A stretch of 64,000 nucleotides of DNA. Origin: Ancylobacter crimeensis (GTDB lineage: Bacteria > Pseudomonadota > Alphaproteobacteria > Rhizobiales > Xanthobacteraceae). The notes under the pieces were generated by a model that ran no database searches, was not told the origin of the DNA, and saw nothing but the letters and a program-made list of their open reading frames with translations. A program made the position numbers and the translations under genes. Of this stretch, positions 25,330 through 34,225 are shown one piece after another (position 1 is the stretch's first letter; each line of letters begins with the position of its first letter). Location: the NCBI RefSeq assembly GCF_023016805.1, contig NZ_JALKCH010000009.1, positions 149,713-213,712 of the forward strand, written 5' to 3'.

Positions 25330-26469
25330 ATGTCCCACCGTGCATCCGCGTCCCGCACCCGCTCCGGCGCTCCGGCCCCGCTCCGGCGCCTCGGCACCCT
25401 CGCCCTCGGCACGGTGACCGCCGGCGCGCTTCTGGCCGCCGCGCTCGCCGCCACTCCGACCCCCGCCTCCGCGGCCGACGCGCCGTGGTTTCCGATGAAG
25501 ATCTACGATTCCTCCTCGGGCACCCCGAAGCCGGCGGAATACACCCCCCTCGCCAAGGCCGAGAAGCCGCACACCATCTGCGTGCTGTTCCCGCACATGA
25601 AGGACAGCTTCTGGGTCGCGGTGGCCTATGGCGTCGTCAAGCAGGCCCAGGCGATGGGCGTGAACATGAATCTCTACGAGGCCGGCGGCTATGAGAACCT
25701 GCCCAAGCAGCTCTCGCAGTTCGACGACTGCATGGCGAGCGGCGCCGACGCCATCGTGGTGGGCGCCATCTCCGGCGCGGGCCTGATGAAGAAGTTCGAG
25801 GAGGCCAAGGCCAAGGGCATTCCGGTGGTCGGCGTCACCAACCCGCTGCCGCCCGACGCGCTGCCGGCGGCGAACTATGTCGACTTCACCGCGATGGGCG
25901 AGGTCACCGGCGAGGGCCTGCTGGCGCAGGCCAAGCCCGACGAGGCGCTCAACATCGTCACCTTCCCCGGCCCGGCCGGCTCGGGCTGGGCGGAATCCTT
26001 CAATGAGGGCTTCAAGAAGGCCGTCGCCAAGAACCCGAAGGCCAAGATCCTCGGCGAGAAGTTCGGCGATTCCGGCGTCGCGGTCCAGCTCCAGCTCATC
26101 CAGGATGCGCTGCAGGCCTATCCTTCCATGAACGTGATCTGGGGCACCGCCCCCACCGCGGAGGCGGCGATCGGCGCGGTTCAGGAAGCCGGGCGGCCCG
26201 ACATGAAGATCATCTCGTCCTACGAGAACCAGGCGATGCTCGACGCGCTGAACCGTGGCGACATCCTCGCCTTCGCCACGCAATACCCGGTCGGCGAGGG
26301 CGCGATCGCGATCGACCAGGCGGTGCGGCTGATCGAGAAGAAGCCGGTGATGAAGCTGGTCCAGCCGATCGCCGCGGTGATCGACAAGACCACCGTGCCG
26401 AAGGTCCAGATGGACCTCGTGCTCGCCCCCGCGAGCTGGACGCCGGTCTATTCGGTGAAGGCAAAGTGA
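25330..26469 (+). CDS. TorT-like periplasmic substrate-binding protein of an ABC importer
   Basis: A 379-residue periplasmic-binding protein. The signal peptide is long, with an Arg-rich n-region and cleavage probably after TPASA (before ADAPWFP). APWFPMKIYD, HTICVLFPHMKDSFWVAVAYG, GVNMNLYEAGGYENL and the ADAIVVGAIS segment strongly resemble TorT, the periplasmic partner of the TorS sensor. Unlike torT it is followed by its own ABC ATPase and two permeases, so transport is the likelier role. The ATG at 25330 gives the signal peptide; the longer open frame has no start signal. Ligand is probably a small N-containing compound matching HyuAB. Confidence 0.88.
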   Translation: MSHRASASRTRSGAPAPLRRLGTLALGTVTAGALLAAALAATPTPASAADAPWFPMKIYDSSSGTPKPAEYTPLAKAEKPHTICVLFPHMKDSFWVAVAYGVVKQAQAMGVNMNLYEAGGYENLPKQLSQFDDCMASGADAIVVGAISGAGLMKKFEEAKAKGIPVVGVTNPLPPDALPAANYVDFTAMGEVTGEGLLAQAKPDEALNIVTFPGPAGSGWAESFNEGFKKAVAKNPKAKILGEKFGDSGVAVQLQLIQDALQAYPSMNVIWGTAPTAEAAIGAVQEAGRPDMKIISSYENQAMLDALNRGDILAFATQYPVGEGAIAIDQAVRLIEKKPVMKLVQPIAAVIDKTTVPKVQMDLVLAPASWTPVYSVKAK

Positions 26470-26775
26470 GGCGGCGGTGAGGGACCGGCCGGTCGCGGCA
26501 GCCGGGAGAACCCTCACCGACCCGCTGCGCGGGCCACCTCTCCCCAGCGGGAGAGGAAAGAACAGGGGTCCCGCCAAGCCGATGGCGGCACCGCCGCCGG
26601 CACGCTGCAGCTCCCTCTCCCCGTCGGGGAGAGGGGTGGGGTGAGGGGCCGTGCGCCGCTCGTCCCGGCGACACCCTCGCCGCAGACACCCTCGCCGGAG
26701 ACATCCTCCCCGGACCCGTGCGCCGACCACGCAGCTTTCGACCGTCCCGCCCGGGACCGGCATCAGGGAGACGAG
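26470..26775. repeat. Intra-operon region with two REP-like hairpins
   Basis: A 306-bp stretch between the binding-protein and ATPase genes, without a gene. It holds two related GC-rich hairpins: 26537-26556 (8-bp arms CCTCTCCC/GGGAGAGG) and 26613-26635 (10-bp arms CCCTCTCCCC/GGGGAGAGGG, loop GTC). The flanking CCCTCACC and GGTGGGGTGAGGGG extend the second into a longer inverted repeat. These match the repeat family at 11046-11286 and typical Hyphomicrobiales intergenic elements. The position mirrors that of the 11-kb element. Confidence 0.7.
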
Positions 26776-28317
26776 ATGGACATCGACACCACCACCCCGC
26801 CGCCGACCGACGCGCCCCTGCTGGCCCTGTCCGGCATCTCGAAGCGCTTCACCGGCGTGAAGGCGCTCGACGGCGTGGATCTCGACGTCAAGGCGGGCGA
26901 GCTCCACGTCCTGTTCGGCGAGAACGGGGCGGGCAAGTCGACGCTCATCAACGTCATTTCCGGCACCTTCCCGCCCGACGAGGGCAGCTTCCGTTTCGGC
27001 GGCGAGGAGATCCGCCACCTCACCCCGCAGCGGGCACGGGCGATCGGCATCTCCCCCGTGTTCCAGGAATTCTCGCTGGTGCCGAGCCTGACGGTGGAGG
27101 AGAACCTGTTCCTCGGCCGCGAGGCCTCCGTCGGCGGGGTGCTGCGTGCCGGCGAGATGCGCAGGCGCGCCGCGGCGCTGATCGAGGAGCTGGGCTTCGA
27201 TCTCGATCCCGGCGCGCGGGTGGACCGGCTCTCCCGCGCCCACCAGCAGATGACCGAGATCGCCAAGGCCCTGCTCGGCAAGGTGCGCCTGCTGATCCTC
27301 GATGAGCCCACCGCCTCGCTGACCGAGCGCGAGACCGGACGCCTGTTCGAGCTGATCGCCAGGCTCAAGGACCAGGGCGTCGGCCTCATCTATGTCTCGC
27401 ATCGCATGCGCGAGATCCGCGCGCTGGCCGACCGGGTCACGGTGCTGCGCGACGGACGCCACATCCGCACCCTCGACGCCGCCACCGCAACCGATGGCGA
27501 CCTCGTGGAGCTGATGACCGGGCGGCGGATCGACGTGCTGTTTCCCGAAATTCCGCATGCCCCCGGCAAGGTCGTGGTGGATGTCGAGAATCTCACCCTC
27601 GCCGACGGCACGGTGAAGGAGGTGAACCTTTATGCGCGCGCCGGGGAGATCACCGGCATCGCCGGGCTGGTCGGCTGCGGCAAGTCCGAGCTGGTGCGCG
27701 CCATCTACGGACTGGAGCCGGTCGCCGACGGCACGGTGCGCATCCACGGCACGCCCTATGAGGCGCCCACCGCGCGGCAAAGCCTGAAGCGCGGCATCGC
27801 CTATTTCCCCGCCAACCGGGTGGCGGAGGGCCTCGCTTTGTCCCGCCCCATCCGCGAGAACGCTTCCCTCACCGCACTCGACCTCGATCGCTTCGCCCGC
27901 TTCGGGGTGCTGCGGCAGGGCGCGGAGCGCAGCGCGGTCGGCGCCATCATGGAACGGCTGAAACTCCGCCCGCCCAATATCGAGCGGCCGGTCGGCGCGC
28001 TGTCCGGCGGCAACCGGCAGAAGGTGATGCTGGGCCGCGCGCTCACCCGCGAATTATCGGTGTTCCTGTTCGACGAGCCGAGCGTCGGCATCGATGTCGG
28101 CGCAAAGCTGGAGGTCTATGCCTTCATGAAGGCGCTGGTCGAGGCCGGCGCGGCGGTGATCGTGGTGTCCTCCGAACTGCCGGAGGTGCTGGCGCTGTCG
28201 AACCGGCTCTATGTCATGCATCACGGCCGCGTCGCCGCCGAGCTGACCGGCGCGGACAAGACCGAGCAGAACGTGCTCGCCAGCTTCTTCCGCGAAGAAA
28301 TGACGGAGGCGGCATGA
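26776..28317 (+). CDS. Sugar-type ABC transporter ATP-binding protein (two ABC domains)
   Basis: A 513-residue double-domain ATPase. Domain 1: Walker A GENGAGKST, signature LSRAHQQMTEIAKALL and Walker B LLILDEPTASLT. Domain 2: degenerate P-loop LVGCGKSE, signature LSGGNRQKVMLGRAL and Walker B FLFDEPSVGIDVGAK. Unlike the ATPase at 9479-10975, the Asp-Glu of the second Walker B is intact. The ATG at 26776 follows CAGGGAGACGAG; the frame upstream runs through the repeat hairpin. The stop overlaps the next ATG as ATGA. Confidence 0.94.
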   Translation: MDIDTTTPPPTDAPLLALSGISKRFTGVKALDGVDLDVKAGELHVLFGENGAGKSTLINVISGTFPPDEGSFRFGGEEIRHLTPQRARAIGISPVFQEFSLVPSLTVEENLFLGREASVGGVLRAGEMRRRAAALIEELGFDLDPGARVDRLSRAHQQMTEIAKALLGKVRLLILDEPTASLTERETGRLFELIARLKDQGVGLIYVSHRMREIRALADRVTVLRDGRHIRTLDAATATDGDLVELMTGRRIDVLFPEIPHAPGKVVVDVENLTLADGTVKEVNLYARAGEITGIAGLVGCGKSELVRAIYGLEPVADGTVRIHGTPYEAPTARQSLKRGIAYFPANRVAEGLALSRPIRENASLTALDLDRFARFGVLRQGAERSAVGAIMERLKLRPPNIERPVGALSGGNRQKVMLGRALTRELSVFLFDEPSVGIDVGAKLEVYAFMKALVEAGAAVIVVSSELPEVLALSNRLYVMHHGRVAAELTGADKTEQNVLASFFREEMTEAA

Positions 28318-29366
28318 CCCCGACGACCGGCGCGACCACCGGCACCACCGCCCCCGGCACCGCCCATTCCCTCGCGAGCGCGGCCCGGCCCCACAGCCTC
28401 GGGCTGCTGCGGCGCATCGGCTTCCTGCCGGTGCTGCTGGTGGCGCTGGTCGCCGGCATGGCGGCGACCGACCCGCAATTCTACGGGCCGATCAACATCC
28501 TCAACATCCTGCGCAATACCGCCTTCCTCACCATCGTGGCCTGCGGGCAGGCCATGGTCATCATCGCCGGGGGCTTCGATCTCTCGGTGGGCGCGGTGGT
28601 GGCGCTGGCGAGCGTGGTGTCGGCCAAGGTGATGGCGGTGACGCTGGCCGCCTTTCCCGGCAGCGAGGGCCTCGCCACCGCCGCCGGCGTCGCCGCCGGG
28701 CTCGGGGCGGGACTGGCGGTCGGGCTGGTCAACGGGCTGTGCGTCGCCCGACTGAAGGTGTCGGGCTTCATCGTCACGCTTGGCACCATGTCGGCCACCA
28801 CCGGCGTCGCGCTCATGATCACCTCGGGCATCCCGGTCTACGGCATGCCGCAGGGCTTCGTGAAGGAGTTTGGCCGCGCCCAGTTCCTCGGCCTGCCCAC
28901 TGCAGTCTATGCCGCGCTGCTGGTGCTGGCGTTGATGGTGTTCATCCAGCGCCGCACCCTGTTCGGACGCTATGTCTACGCCATCGGCGGCAATGCGGAC
29001 GCGGCCGTGGTGTCCGGCGTTTCCATCAACCGGCACCTCGTCGGCACCTATATGCTGTCCGGCCTGCTGGCCGCGCTCACCGGCCTGCTGCTGACCGCGC
29101 AGGTCGGTTCCGGGCAGGCCTCGCTCGGCGGCGACCGCATGATGCTGCAATCCATCGCCGCCGCGGTGATCGGCGGGGTCAGCCTGCGCGGCGGCATCGG
29201 CCGGGTGGAGATCGTGGCGCTGAGCGCGCTGTTCCTCACCATCCTCGGCAATGCGCTGAATCTCCTGCACATCGATTCGCGGCTGCAGCCGGTCTTCCTC
29301 GGCGCGATCATGGTCGCCGCCGTGGCGCTGGACGAGCTGGGCCGCCGGAGGAACGCCCGTGTCTGA
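28314..29366 (+). CDS. ABC transporter permease (sugar-importer type)
   Basis: A 350-residue permease with a Thr/Ala-rich N-terminus (~35 residues) and about nine membrane helices. The signatures IIAGGFDLSVGAVVALASV and VIGGVSLRGGIGRVEI belong to the RbsC-like family. Four-base overlap (28314-28317) with the ATPase gene and 8-bp overlap with the next permease show one coupled operon. Substrate is inferred only from neighbours. Confidence 0.93.
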   Translation: MTPTTGATTGTTAPGTAHSLASAARPHSLGLLRRIGFLPVLLVALVAGMAATDPQFYGPINILNILRNTAFLTIVACGQAMVIIAGGFDLSVGAVVALASVVSAKVMAVTLAAFPGSEGLATAAGVAAGLGAGLAVGLVNGLCVARLKVSGFIVTLGTMSATTGVALMITSGIPVYGMPQGFVKEFGRAQFLGLPTAVYAALLVLALMVFIQRRTLFGRYVYAIGGNADAAVVSGVSINRHLVGTYMLSGLLAALTGLLLTAQVGSGQASLGGDRMMLQSIAAAVIGGVSLRGGIGRVEIVALSALFLTILGNALNLLHIDSRLQPVFLGAIMVAAVALDELGRRRNARV

Positions 29367-30360
29367 CATCGACGCCGCCCCCTCCCCCTCCGGCCTTCCC
29401 GCGCTGCGCCGCCTCGCGGTGCAGGCCGCGCTGCCGATCGCGCTGGTGCTGCTGCTGCTCGCCTTCGCCGCGGTGGACATGCGGGTGCTCTCGCTCGCCA
29501 ACCTGCTCAACATCGCGCAACAGACCAGCTATCTCGCTTTGTTCGCCATGGCGCAGACCGTGGTGATCCTGACGCGGGGCTTCGACCTCGCGCTGGGGCC
29601 GACCGTCTCCATGGTCAGCGTCGGCGCGGCGCTCGCCATGGCGAGCGGGGTGGCAGCGGGATACGACCCCGGCCTGGTGCTGCTGATGGGCCTTGCCGCC
29701 GGCTTCGGCCTCGGCATCGCCTGCGGCACCTTCAACGGCGCCGTCATAGCGCTGCTTGGGGTCAGCCCCTTCGTCGCGACGCTCGGCAGCTACAACATCG
29801 CCATCGGCATCGCCACCACCCTCTCCGGCGGGCGCCCGGTGCAGGGGGTGCCGGATCTGTTCTCGCACCTGTTCTATGGCGGCAGCATCGCCGGAATTCC
29901 GGCCGCCATCCTTATCGCCGCCCTGGTCGGCATCGTCCTGCATCTGGTGCTGACCCGCACGGTCTACGGCCGCGCGCTCTATGTCATCGGCACCAATCCG
30001 CGCGCCGCCGCCGTCGCCGGGCTCCCGGTGAAGGCGATCCTGGTGGCGACCTACATCCTGTGCTCCACCCTCGCCGCCCTGGGCGCGCTGATGATGACGG
30101 CGCGCACCGGCTCGGGCGAGCCCAACCTCGGCGGCTCGCTGTCGCTGCAGGCCATCGCCGCCGCCGTGGTGGGCGGCACCAGCCTCGCCGGCGGACGGGG
30201 CGGCGTCGGCACCGCGGTGGTGGGGGCGCTGTTCGTCACCATCCTGTCGAACGGCATGAACCTCACCCGCATCGACGGCTATGTGCAGATGGTGGTGCTC
30301 GGCGCCATCGTCATCGCCGGCGTGGTGCTCGACCGGATCCGGCTGGAGCAGCGCGGATGA
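29359..30360 (+). CDS. ABC transporter permease (sugar-importer type)
   Basis: A 333-residue RbsC-like permease, second membrane subunit. It has LTRGFDLALGPTVSMVSVG near residue 75 and AVVGGTSLAGGRGGVGTAVVG near the C-terminus. It overlaps the preceding permease gene by 8 bp. A 76-bp gap without a terminator leads to the molybdenum hydroxylase genes, so import and oxidation are probably co-transcribed. Confidence 0.93.
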   Translation: MSDIDAAPSPSGLPALRRLAVQAALPIALVLLLLAFAAVDMRVLSLANLLNIAQQTSYLALFAMAQTVVILTRGFDLALGPTVSMVSVGAALAMASGVAAGYDPGLVLLMGLAAGFGLGIACGTFNGAVIALLGVSPFVATLGSYNIAIGIATTLSGGRPVQGVPDLFSHLFYGGSIAGIPAAILIAALVGIVLHLVLTRTVYGRALYVIGTNPRAAAVAGLPVKAILVATYILCSTLAALGALMMTARTGSGEPNLGGSLSLQAIAAAVVGGTSLAGGRGGVGTAVVGALFVTILSNGMNLTRIDGYVQMVVLGAIVIAGVVLDRIRLEQRG

Positions 30361-30436
30361 GACGGGACCAACCGTACGCTGGACTCATCGTCCACCACAC
30401 CGGACTGATCGGCCACTCCGGCGCGGAGGCCTGCGC

Positions 30437-31285
30437 ATGATCGACACACACCCCTCCCTCTATATCGCCCCGACGCTCGGGGACGCCCTGTCCGCGCTCG
30501 GCGAGCGCGGCGCGGAGGGTGCGGCTTTCGCCGGCGGCACCTGGATCATGCGCGCACCGATCCGTCACCAGCCGCTCGGCCGGGCCTATGTAGCACTGGG
30601 AAAGATCGAGGAACTGCAACGGGTTGATGTCACTCCAGCGCACGTCGAGATCGGCGCCTGCGCGACCCACGCGACGATCGCCGCCGCTCTCGCTCCCTGT
30701 TCCGACCTCGCCGTGCTGGCCGAGGCCGCAGGCCGCTCCGCCAATCCCGCCGTGCGTTCGGCGGCCACAATCGGCGGCAACCTGATGGCTGCCGACTTCG
30801 CCGCCGCCGATCTGGTTCCGGCGCTGCTCTGCCTCGAAGCGAGCGTTGAGATCGTCGCGAGAGACGGCGTCGAGCGGATGACGATATCCGATTTTCTCTT
30901 GAAACGACAATATCTTGCATGCGATCGCCTGCTCAGCCGCATCCGGATCGAGCGCGCCGACCGCCGCAGCGCCCATACCCGCCTGCCGCTGCGCAAGGCC
31001 GGCGATTATCCCGTCGCCATCGTGAGCCTGTCCGCCCGGATCGAAGCCGGACGCCTGATGGAACCGCGCATCGCCGTCGGCTCGGTCGAGCCCGTCGCCC
31101 GCCGCTGGACCCCGCTGGAGGCGGCTCTGGAGGGCGCGCCCATCGACATCGCGGCAGCACGCCACGCAGCCGAGGCCTACGCCGCCTATTTCCAGGGGCG
31201 CGAGGGAATCGAGGCGCCCGGCTGGTATCGCATCAGCGTGCTACCCGCCCTCATTGGTCGCGCCCTCCAGTCTCTATCGTCGTAA
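30437..31285 (+). CDS. Molybdenum hydroxylase FAD-binding subunit (CoxM/XdhB type)
   Basis: A 282-residue medium subunit of a xanthine dehydrogenase/CO dehydrogenase-type enzyme, passing electrons from the iron-sulphur clusters to FAD. FAGGTWIMR replaces the usual AGGTDL loop, and AATIGGNLMAADFAAADLVPAL is the second FAD-binding motif. PLRKAGDYPVAIVS is also typical. The ATG at 30437 follows GGAGGCCTGCGC; the open frame extends upstream into the previous gene as shadow. It lies 44 bp before the 2Fe-2S subunit. Confidence 0.9.
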   Translation: MIDTHPSLYIAPTLGDALSALGERGAEGAAFAGGTWIMRAPIRHQPLGRAYVALGKIEELQRVDVTPAHVEIGACATHATIAAALAPCSDLAVLAEAAGRSANPAVRSAATIGGNLMAADFAAADLVPALLCLEASVEIVARDGVERMTISDFLLKRQYLACDRLLSRIRIERADRRSAHTRLPLRKAGDYPVAIVSLSARIEAGRLMEPRIAVGSVEPVARRWTPLEAALEGAPIDIAAARHAAEAYAAYFQGREGIEAPGWYRISVLPALIGRALQSLSS

Positions 31286-31329
31286 GACTTTGTTTTATCG
31301 TGTTCATTTCGTATGCGGGAGACGGCCTC

Positions 31330-31803
31330 ATGACCCTGCGCCTCACCATCAACGGCCGGGAGAGCCTCGCGCCCGACGACCCGATGACGCCGCTCGTCGA
31401 CCTGCTGCGGGAGCGCTTCCACCTCACGGGGGCGAAGCCGGTGTGCCGCGAGGGCTTCTGCGGTGCCTGCCTCGTGATGATCGACGGCGAGCCGACCCTG
31501 TCCTGCCTCACCCCCGGCGGCCTCGCCGAAGGGCGTGACATCCGCACCATCGAGGGCCTGTCCCCCGCCGGGCGTCTCAACCCGGTACAGAACGCGCTGG
31601 AAGCGCATGACGCCGTGCAATGTGGGATGTGCTTTCCCGGCATGGTGATGACGCTGACCCACGCGCTCCGCCGCAACGCCGCGCCGAGCCGCGAGGAACT
31701 GCGCCACGCGCTGACCGGAAACACCTGCCGCTGCACGGGTTACGAGCGCATCCTCGATGCCGCCCTCTCAGCCGCCGGCGCGCTGCAGGGAGGCGAGCCA
31801 TGA
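31330..31803 (+). CDS. Molybdenum hydroxylase 2Fe-2S subunit (CoxS/XdhC-like)
   Basis: A 157-residue small subunit with two [2Fe-2S] clusters. The plant-type cluster uses CREGFCGACLV...LSC, and the C-terminal cluster uses CGMCFPGM and NTCRCTGYERIL. The N-terminal LTINGRESLAPDDPMTPLVD is typical. The ATG at 31330 follows GGGAGACGGCC. Its stop overlaps the start of the large subunit gene (ATGA, 31800-31803). Confidence 0.95.
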   Translation: MTLRLTINGRESLAPDDPMTPLVDLLRERFHLTGAKPVCREGFCGACLVMIDGEPTLSCLTPGGLAEGRDIRTIEGLSPAGRLNPVQNALEAHDAVQCGMCFPGMVMTLTHALRRNAAPSREELRHALTGNTCRCTGYERILDAALSAAGALQGGEP

Positions 31804-34169
31804 GCGAAATCTCCACCGTCGATCCCTCCGCCGCGGTCATGGACCTTAAGCGCCGCGACGCTCGGGACAAGCTCACCGGCCGCACCCGCTACACCATGGA
31901 CCGTGCGGGCGCCGGGATGCTCCACGCCGCAGTGCTGCGCTCGCCTCTCGCGGCCGGCCGCATCCGGCGGCTCGACACCTCGCGCGCCGCCGCCCTCACC
32001 GGCGTCCACGCGATCGTGACCGCCGACGACGCGCCGGGCCTCGTCGGCATCGGCATTGCCGATCATCCGCTCTTCGCCCGCGACGTGGTGCGCTATATCG
32101 GCGAACCGCTGGCCGCCGTGGCCGCCGAGCGGCCGGAAGACGCCGCTGCCGCGCTCGCCGCGATCGAGATCGAGATCGAGCCGCTGCCCGCCGTCATCAC
32201 CATGGCGGACGCGCTGGCCGAGGGCGCGCAACTCGTTCACCCGGGCTGGCAAGACTATGAGGTCCTGTTCGAGGGTGGCCGCCGCGAGGGCAACGTCGCG
32301 TGGGAGGCGACCGCGATCCGCGGCGATGTAGACGCCGCCTTCGCGCGCCCCGACGCGGTGATCGTCGAGAACACGTTCCGCGTCGGCCGGCAGAATCACT
32401 TGGCCTTCGAGCCTCGGGCCGTGGTTGCACATTACGAGGATGGCCGCTTCCACATCGAAACCTCGACGCAGGTGCCATGGACCGTGCGCAACGCGACCGC
32501 GCGCGTGCTCGGCGTGCCGGCTTCCGAGGTGCGCGTGACGGTGCCTCCGGTCGGCGGCGGCTTCGGGCTGAAATTCGACATGGCGATCGAGCCCTTCGCC
32601 GCCCTTCTGGCGCGGGCAAGCGGGCGCACGGTGCGGCTTGTCAATTCCCGCGAGGAGGAGATGCTGACCTGCCTGTGCCGGGAAAACGCCGAGATCCGCA
32701 TCCGCTCGGCCGTGACCCGGGCCGGCGAGATCCTCGGGCGCGAGGCAGTGGTGCTGATGGATTGCGGCGCCTATGGCGGCGAGCAGATCTTCCTCACCAC
32801 CATGACCGCGCATACGCTGGGCGGGAACTACCGGGTGGGCGCGAGCCGTCTGGTGTCGCGCGCGATCTACACCCACACTGCGCCGAACGGTGCGTTCCGC
32901 GCCTGCAACGGCGTCTACAACACCTTCGCGCTGGAGCGGCATACCGATGAGATCGCGCAGGCGATCGGCATGGATCCGCTCGCCTTCCGCTATCGCAACG
33001 TGCTCGGCGACGGCGATCTCGGCGCCACCGGCCAGCGCTATGAGGGCGAGGTGCTGCGCCCGATGCTGGAGCGGATGGACACGCTTCGGGGCATCCCCAC
33101 CGCCGCGACACGCATGGCCGACGGCCGGCTCTACGGCCGCGCCACTACGGTCGGCACCTGGTTCGTCTTCACCGGGCCCTCCGCGGCAACGGTGAACATG
33201 AATGCCGATGGCAGCGCCACGCTGGTCACCTCCGGGGTGGAGATCGGTTCCGGCTCGATGATGACCGGGCTACCGCAGATCGTGGCGGCGACGCTCGGCA
33301 TCCGGCCAGAGGACGTCGTGGTGCGGCAGGCCGATACCGATGCAGCGGGCTTCGATGTCGGGGTGGGCGGCGGCCGCACAACCGTTTCGCTCGGCGCCGC
33401 CAGCCTCGCCGCCGCCGGCGAGGTGCGGGGCAAGCTGCTGCGCGTCGCTGCCGACATGCTGGACGCCGATCCCGAGCACCTGACGATCCGGGAGGGCCGG
33501 ATCGAGGTGGCAGGCTCCAACGGCCCCGGCCTGAGCATCGCCGAGGTCGCGAGTCGGGCGCAGACGCTGCTCGGGCCGATCGCCGGCACCGGCGGCTTCA
33601 CCAGCAAGGGAACGCCGGCCATGTCCGGCTGTGCGGCGGGACACTTCATCGACGCGCTCGATATCCCGGTCTTCGCCGTCCATGACTGCGAGGTCGCGGT
33701 CGATCCCGACACCGGGCATGTCGAGATGCTGGCCTATCGCGTGGTGCAGGATGTCGGCCGCGCGCTCAACCCGCGCGCCATTCTCGGCCAGATTCAGGGC
33801 GGTGTGGTGCAGGGGATGGGCTATGCCCTTCAGGAAGAGGTGACGATCGGGTCGGAGGGCAACATCCTGCAAACCGGCTTCGAGACCTATCGCGTGCCGC
33901 TGGCGCCCGATGTGGTGCCGGTGGAGGTTTCGCTCTATGAGGGCGCGCCCTCGCTCGGTCCTCTCGGCATCAAGGGCGCGGGCGAGGTGCCGATCCTGAA
34001 TGTGGGCGCCAGCGTCGCCTGCGCCGTGGCCAACGCCATCGGGCGGCCGGTTCATGAGCTGCCGCTGACGCCGCCCCATGTCGCGGCGCTGATGCTGGGA
34101 CGACGGAGCGCGCCGGTCCTGCCGCATATCGCCGGGCGCTGGACGGACAATCTGGTGAAGAAGGCCTGA
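31800..34169 (+). CDS. Molybdenum hydroxylase molybdopterin-binding subunit (CoxL/XDH type)
   Basis: A 789-residue catalytic subunit hydroxylating an aromatic heterocycle or aldehyde with water as oxygen donor. Seen are the N-terminal DARDKLTGRTRYTMDRA, LAFEPRAVVAHYEDG, the cofactor loop PPVGGGFGLKFDMAIEP, FRACNGVYNTFALERHTDEIA, VGVGGGRTTVSLGAAS and the C-terminal LGIKGAGEVPILNV with the expected catalytic glutamate. It lacks the GQ/CO-dehydrogenase loop, so CO is unlikely. Start ATG at 31800. Located after HyuAB and an importer, it probably oxidises the heterocycle before ring opening. Confidence 0.93.
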   Translation: MSEISTVDPSAAVMDLKRRDARDKLTGRTRYTMDRAGAGMLHAAVLRSPLAAGRIRRLDTSRAAALTGVHAIVTADDAPGLVGIGIADHPLFARDVVRYIGEPLAAVAAERPEDAAAALAAIEIEIEPLPAVITMADALAEGAQLVHPGWQDYEVLFEGGRREGNVAWEATAIRGDVDAAFARPDAVIVENTFRVGRQNHLAFEPRAVVAHYEDGRFHIETSTQVPWTVRNATARVLGVPASEVRVTVPPVGGGFGLKFDMAIEPFAALLARASGRTVRLVNSREEEMLTCLCRENAEIRIRSAVTRAGEILGREAVVLMDCGAYGGEQIFLTTMTAHTLGGNYRVGASRLVSRAIYTHTAPNGAFRACNGVYNTFALERHTDEIAQAIGMDPLAFRYRNVLGDGDLGATGQRYEGEVLRPMLERMDTLRGIPTAATRMADGRLYGRATTVGTWFVFTGPSAATVNMNADGSATLVTSGVEIGSGSMMTGLPQIVAATLGIRPEDVVVRQADTDAAGFDVGVGGGRTTVSLGAASLAAAGEVRGKLLRVAADMLDADPEHLTIREGRIEVAGSNGPGLSIAEVASRAQTLLGPIAGTGGFTSKGTPAMSGCAAGHFIDALDIPVFAVHDCEVAVDPDTGHVEMLAYRVVQDVGRALNPRAILGQIQGGVVQGMGYALQEEVTIGSEGNILQTGFETYRVPLAPDVVPVEVSLYEGAPSLGPLGIKGAGEVPILNVGASVACAVANAIGRPVHELPLTPPHVAALMLGRRSAPVLPHIAGRWTDNLVKKA

Positions 34170-34174
34170 ACGAG

Positions 34175-34202
34175 GGATGCCCGGCCTTTCGACCGGGCAT
34201 CC
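34175..34202. terminator. Bidirectional hairpin between convergent operons
   Basis: A perfect 10-bp stem GGATGCCCGG/CCGGGCATCC with an 8-base loop. It lies 5 bp after the hydroxylase stop and 23 bp from the bhcD stop, between two convergent operons. No long T-run is present. Confidence 0.65.
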
Positions 34203-34225
34203 GAACCTTCAAGGATCGATGAGCC

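Noticed and set aside
25330..26469. TorT-like protein as part of a TorS/TorR trimethylamine oxide sensing system.
   Set aside because: No torS, torR or torA homologue is nearby, and an ABC ATPase plus two permeases follow in the same operon. Transport is the simpler role.
23085..27780. Very long open frames on the minus strand opposite hyuB, the TorT-like gene and the ABC ATPase (789 and 821 codons).
   Set aside because: They mirror genes with strong family motifs on the + strand. High GC leaves few stop codons in the antisense frames, and their translations are low-complexity (His/Arg/Gly/Ala-rich) without motifs.
31800..34169. Carbon monoxide dehydrogenase large subunit.
   Set aside because: The characteristic CO-dehydrogenase active-site loop with the copper-binding cysteine was not found. 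The surrounding HyuAB and importer genes suggest a heterocycle instead.
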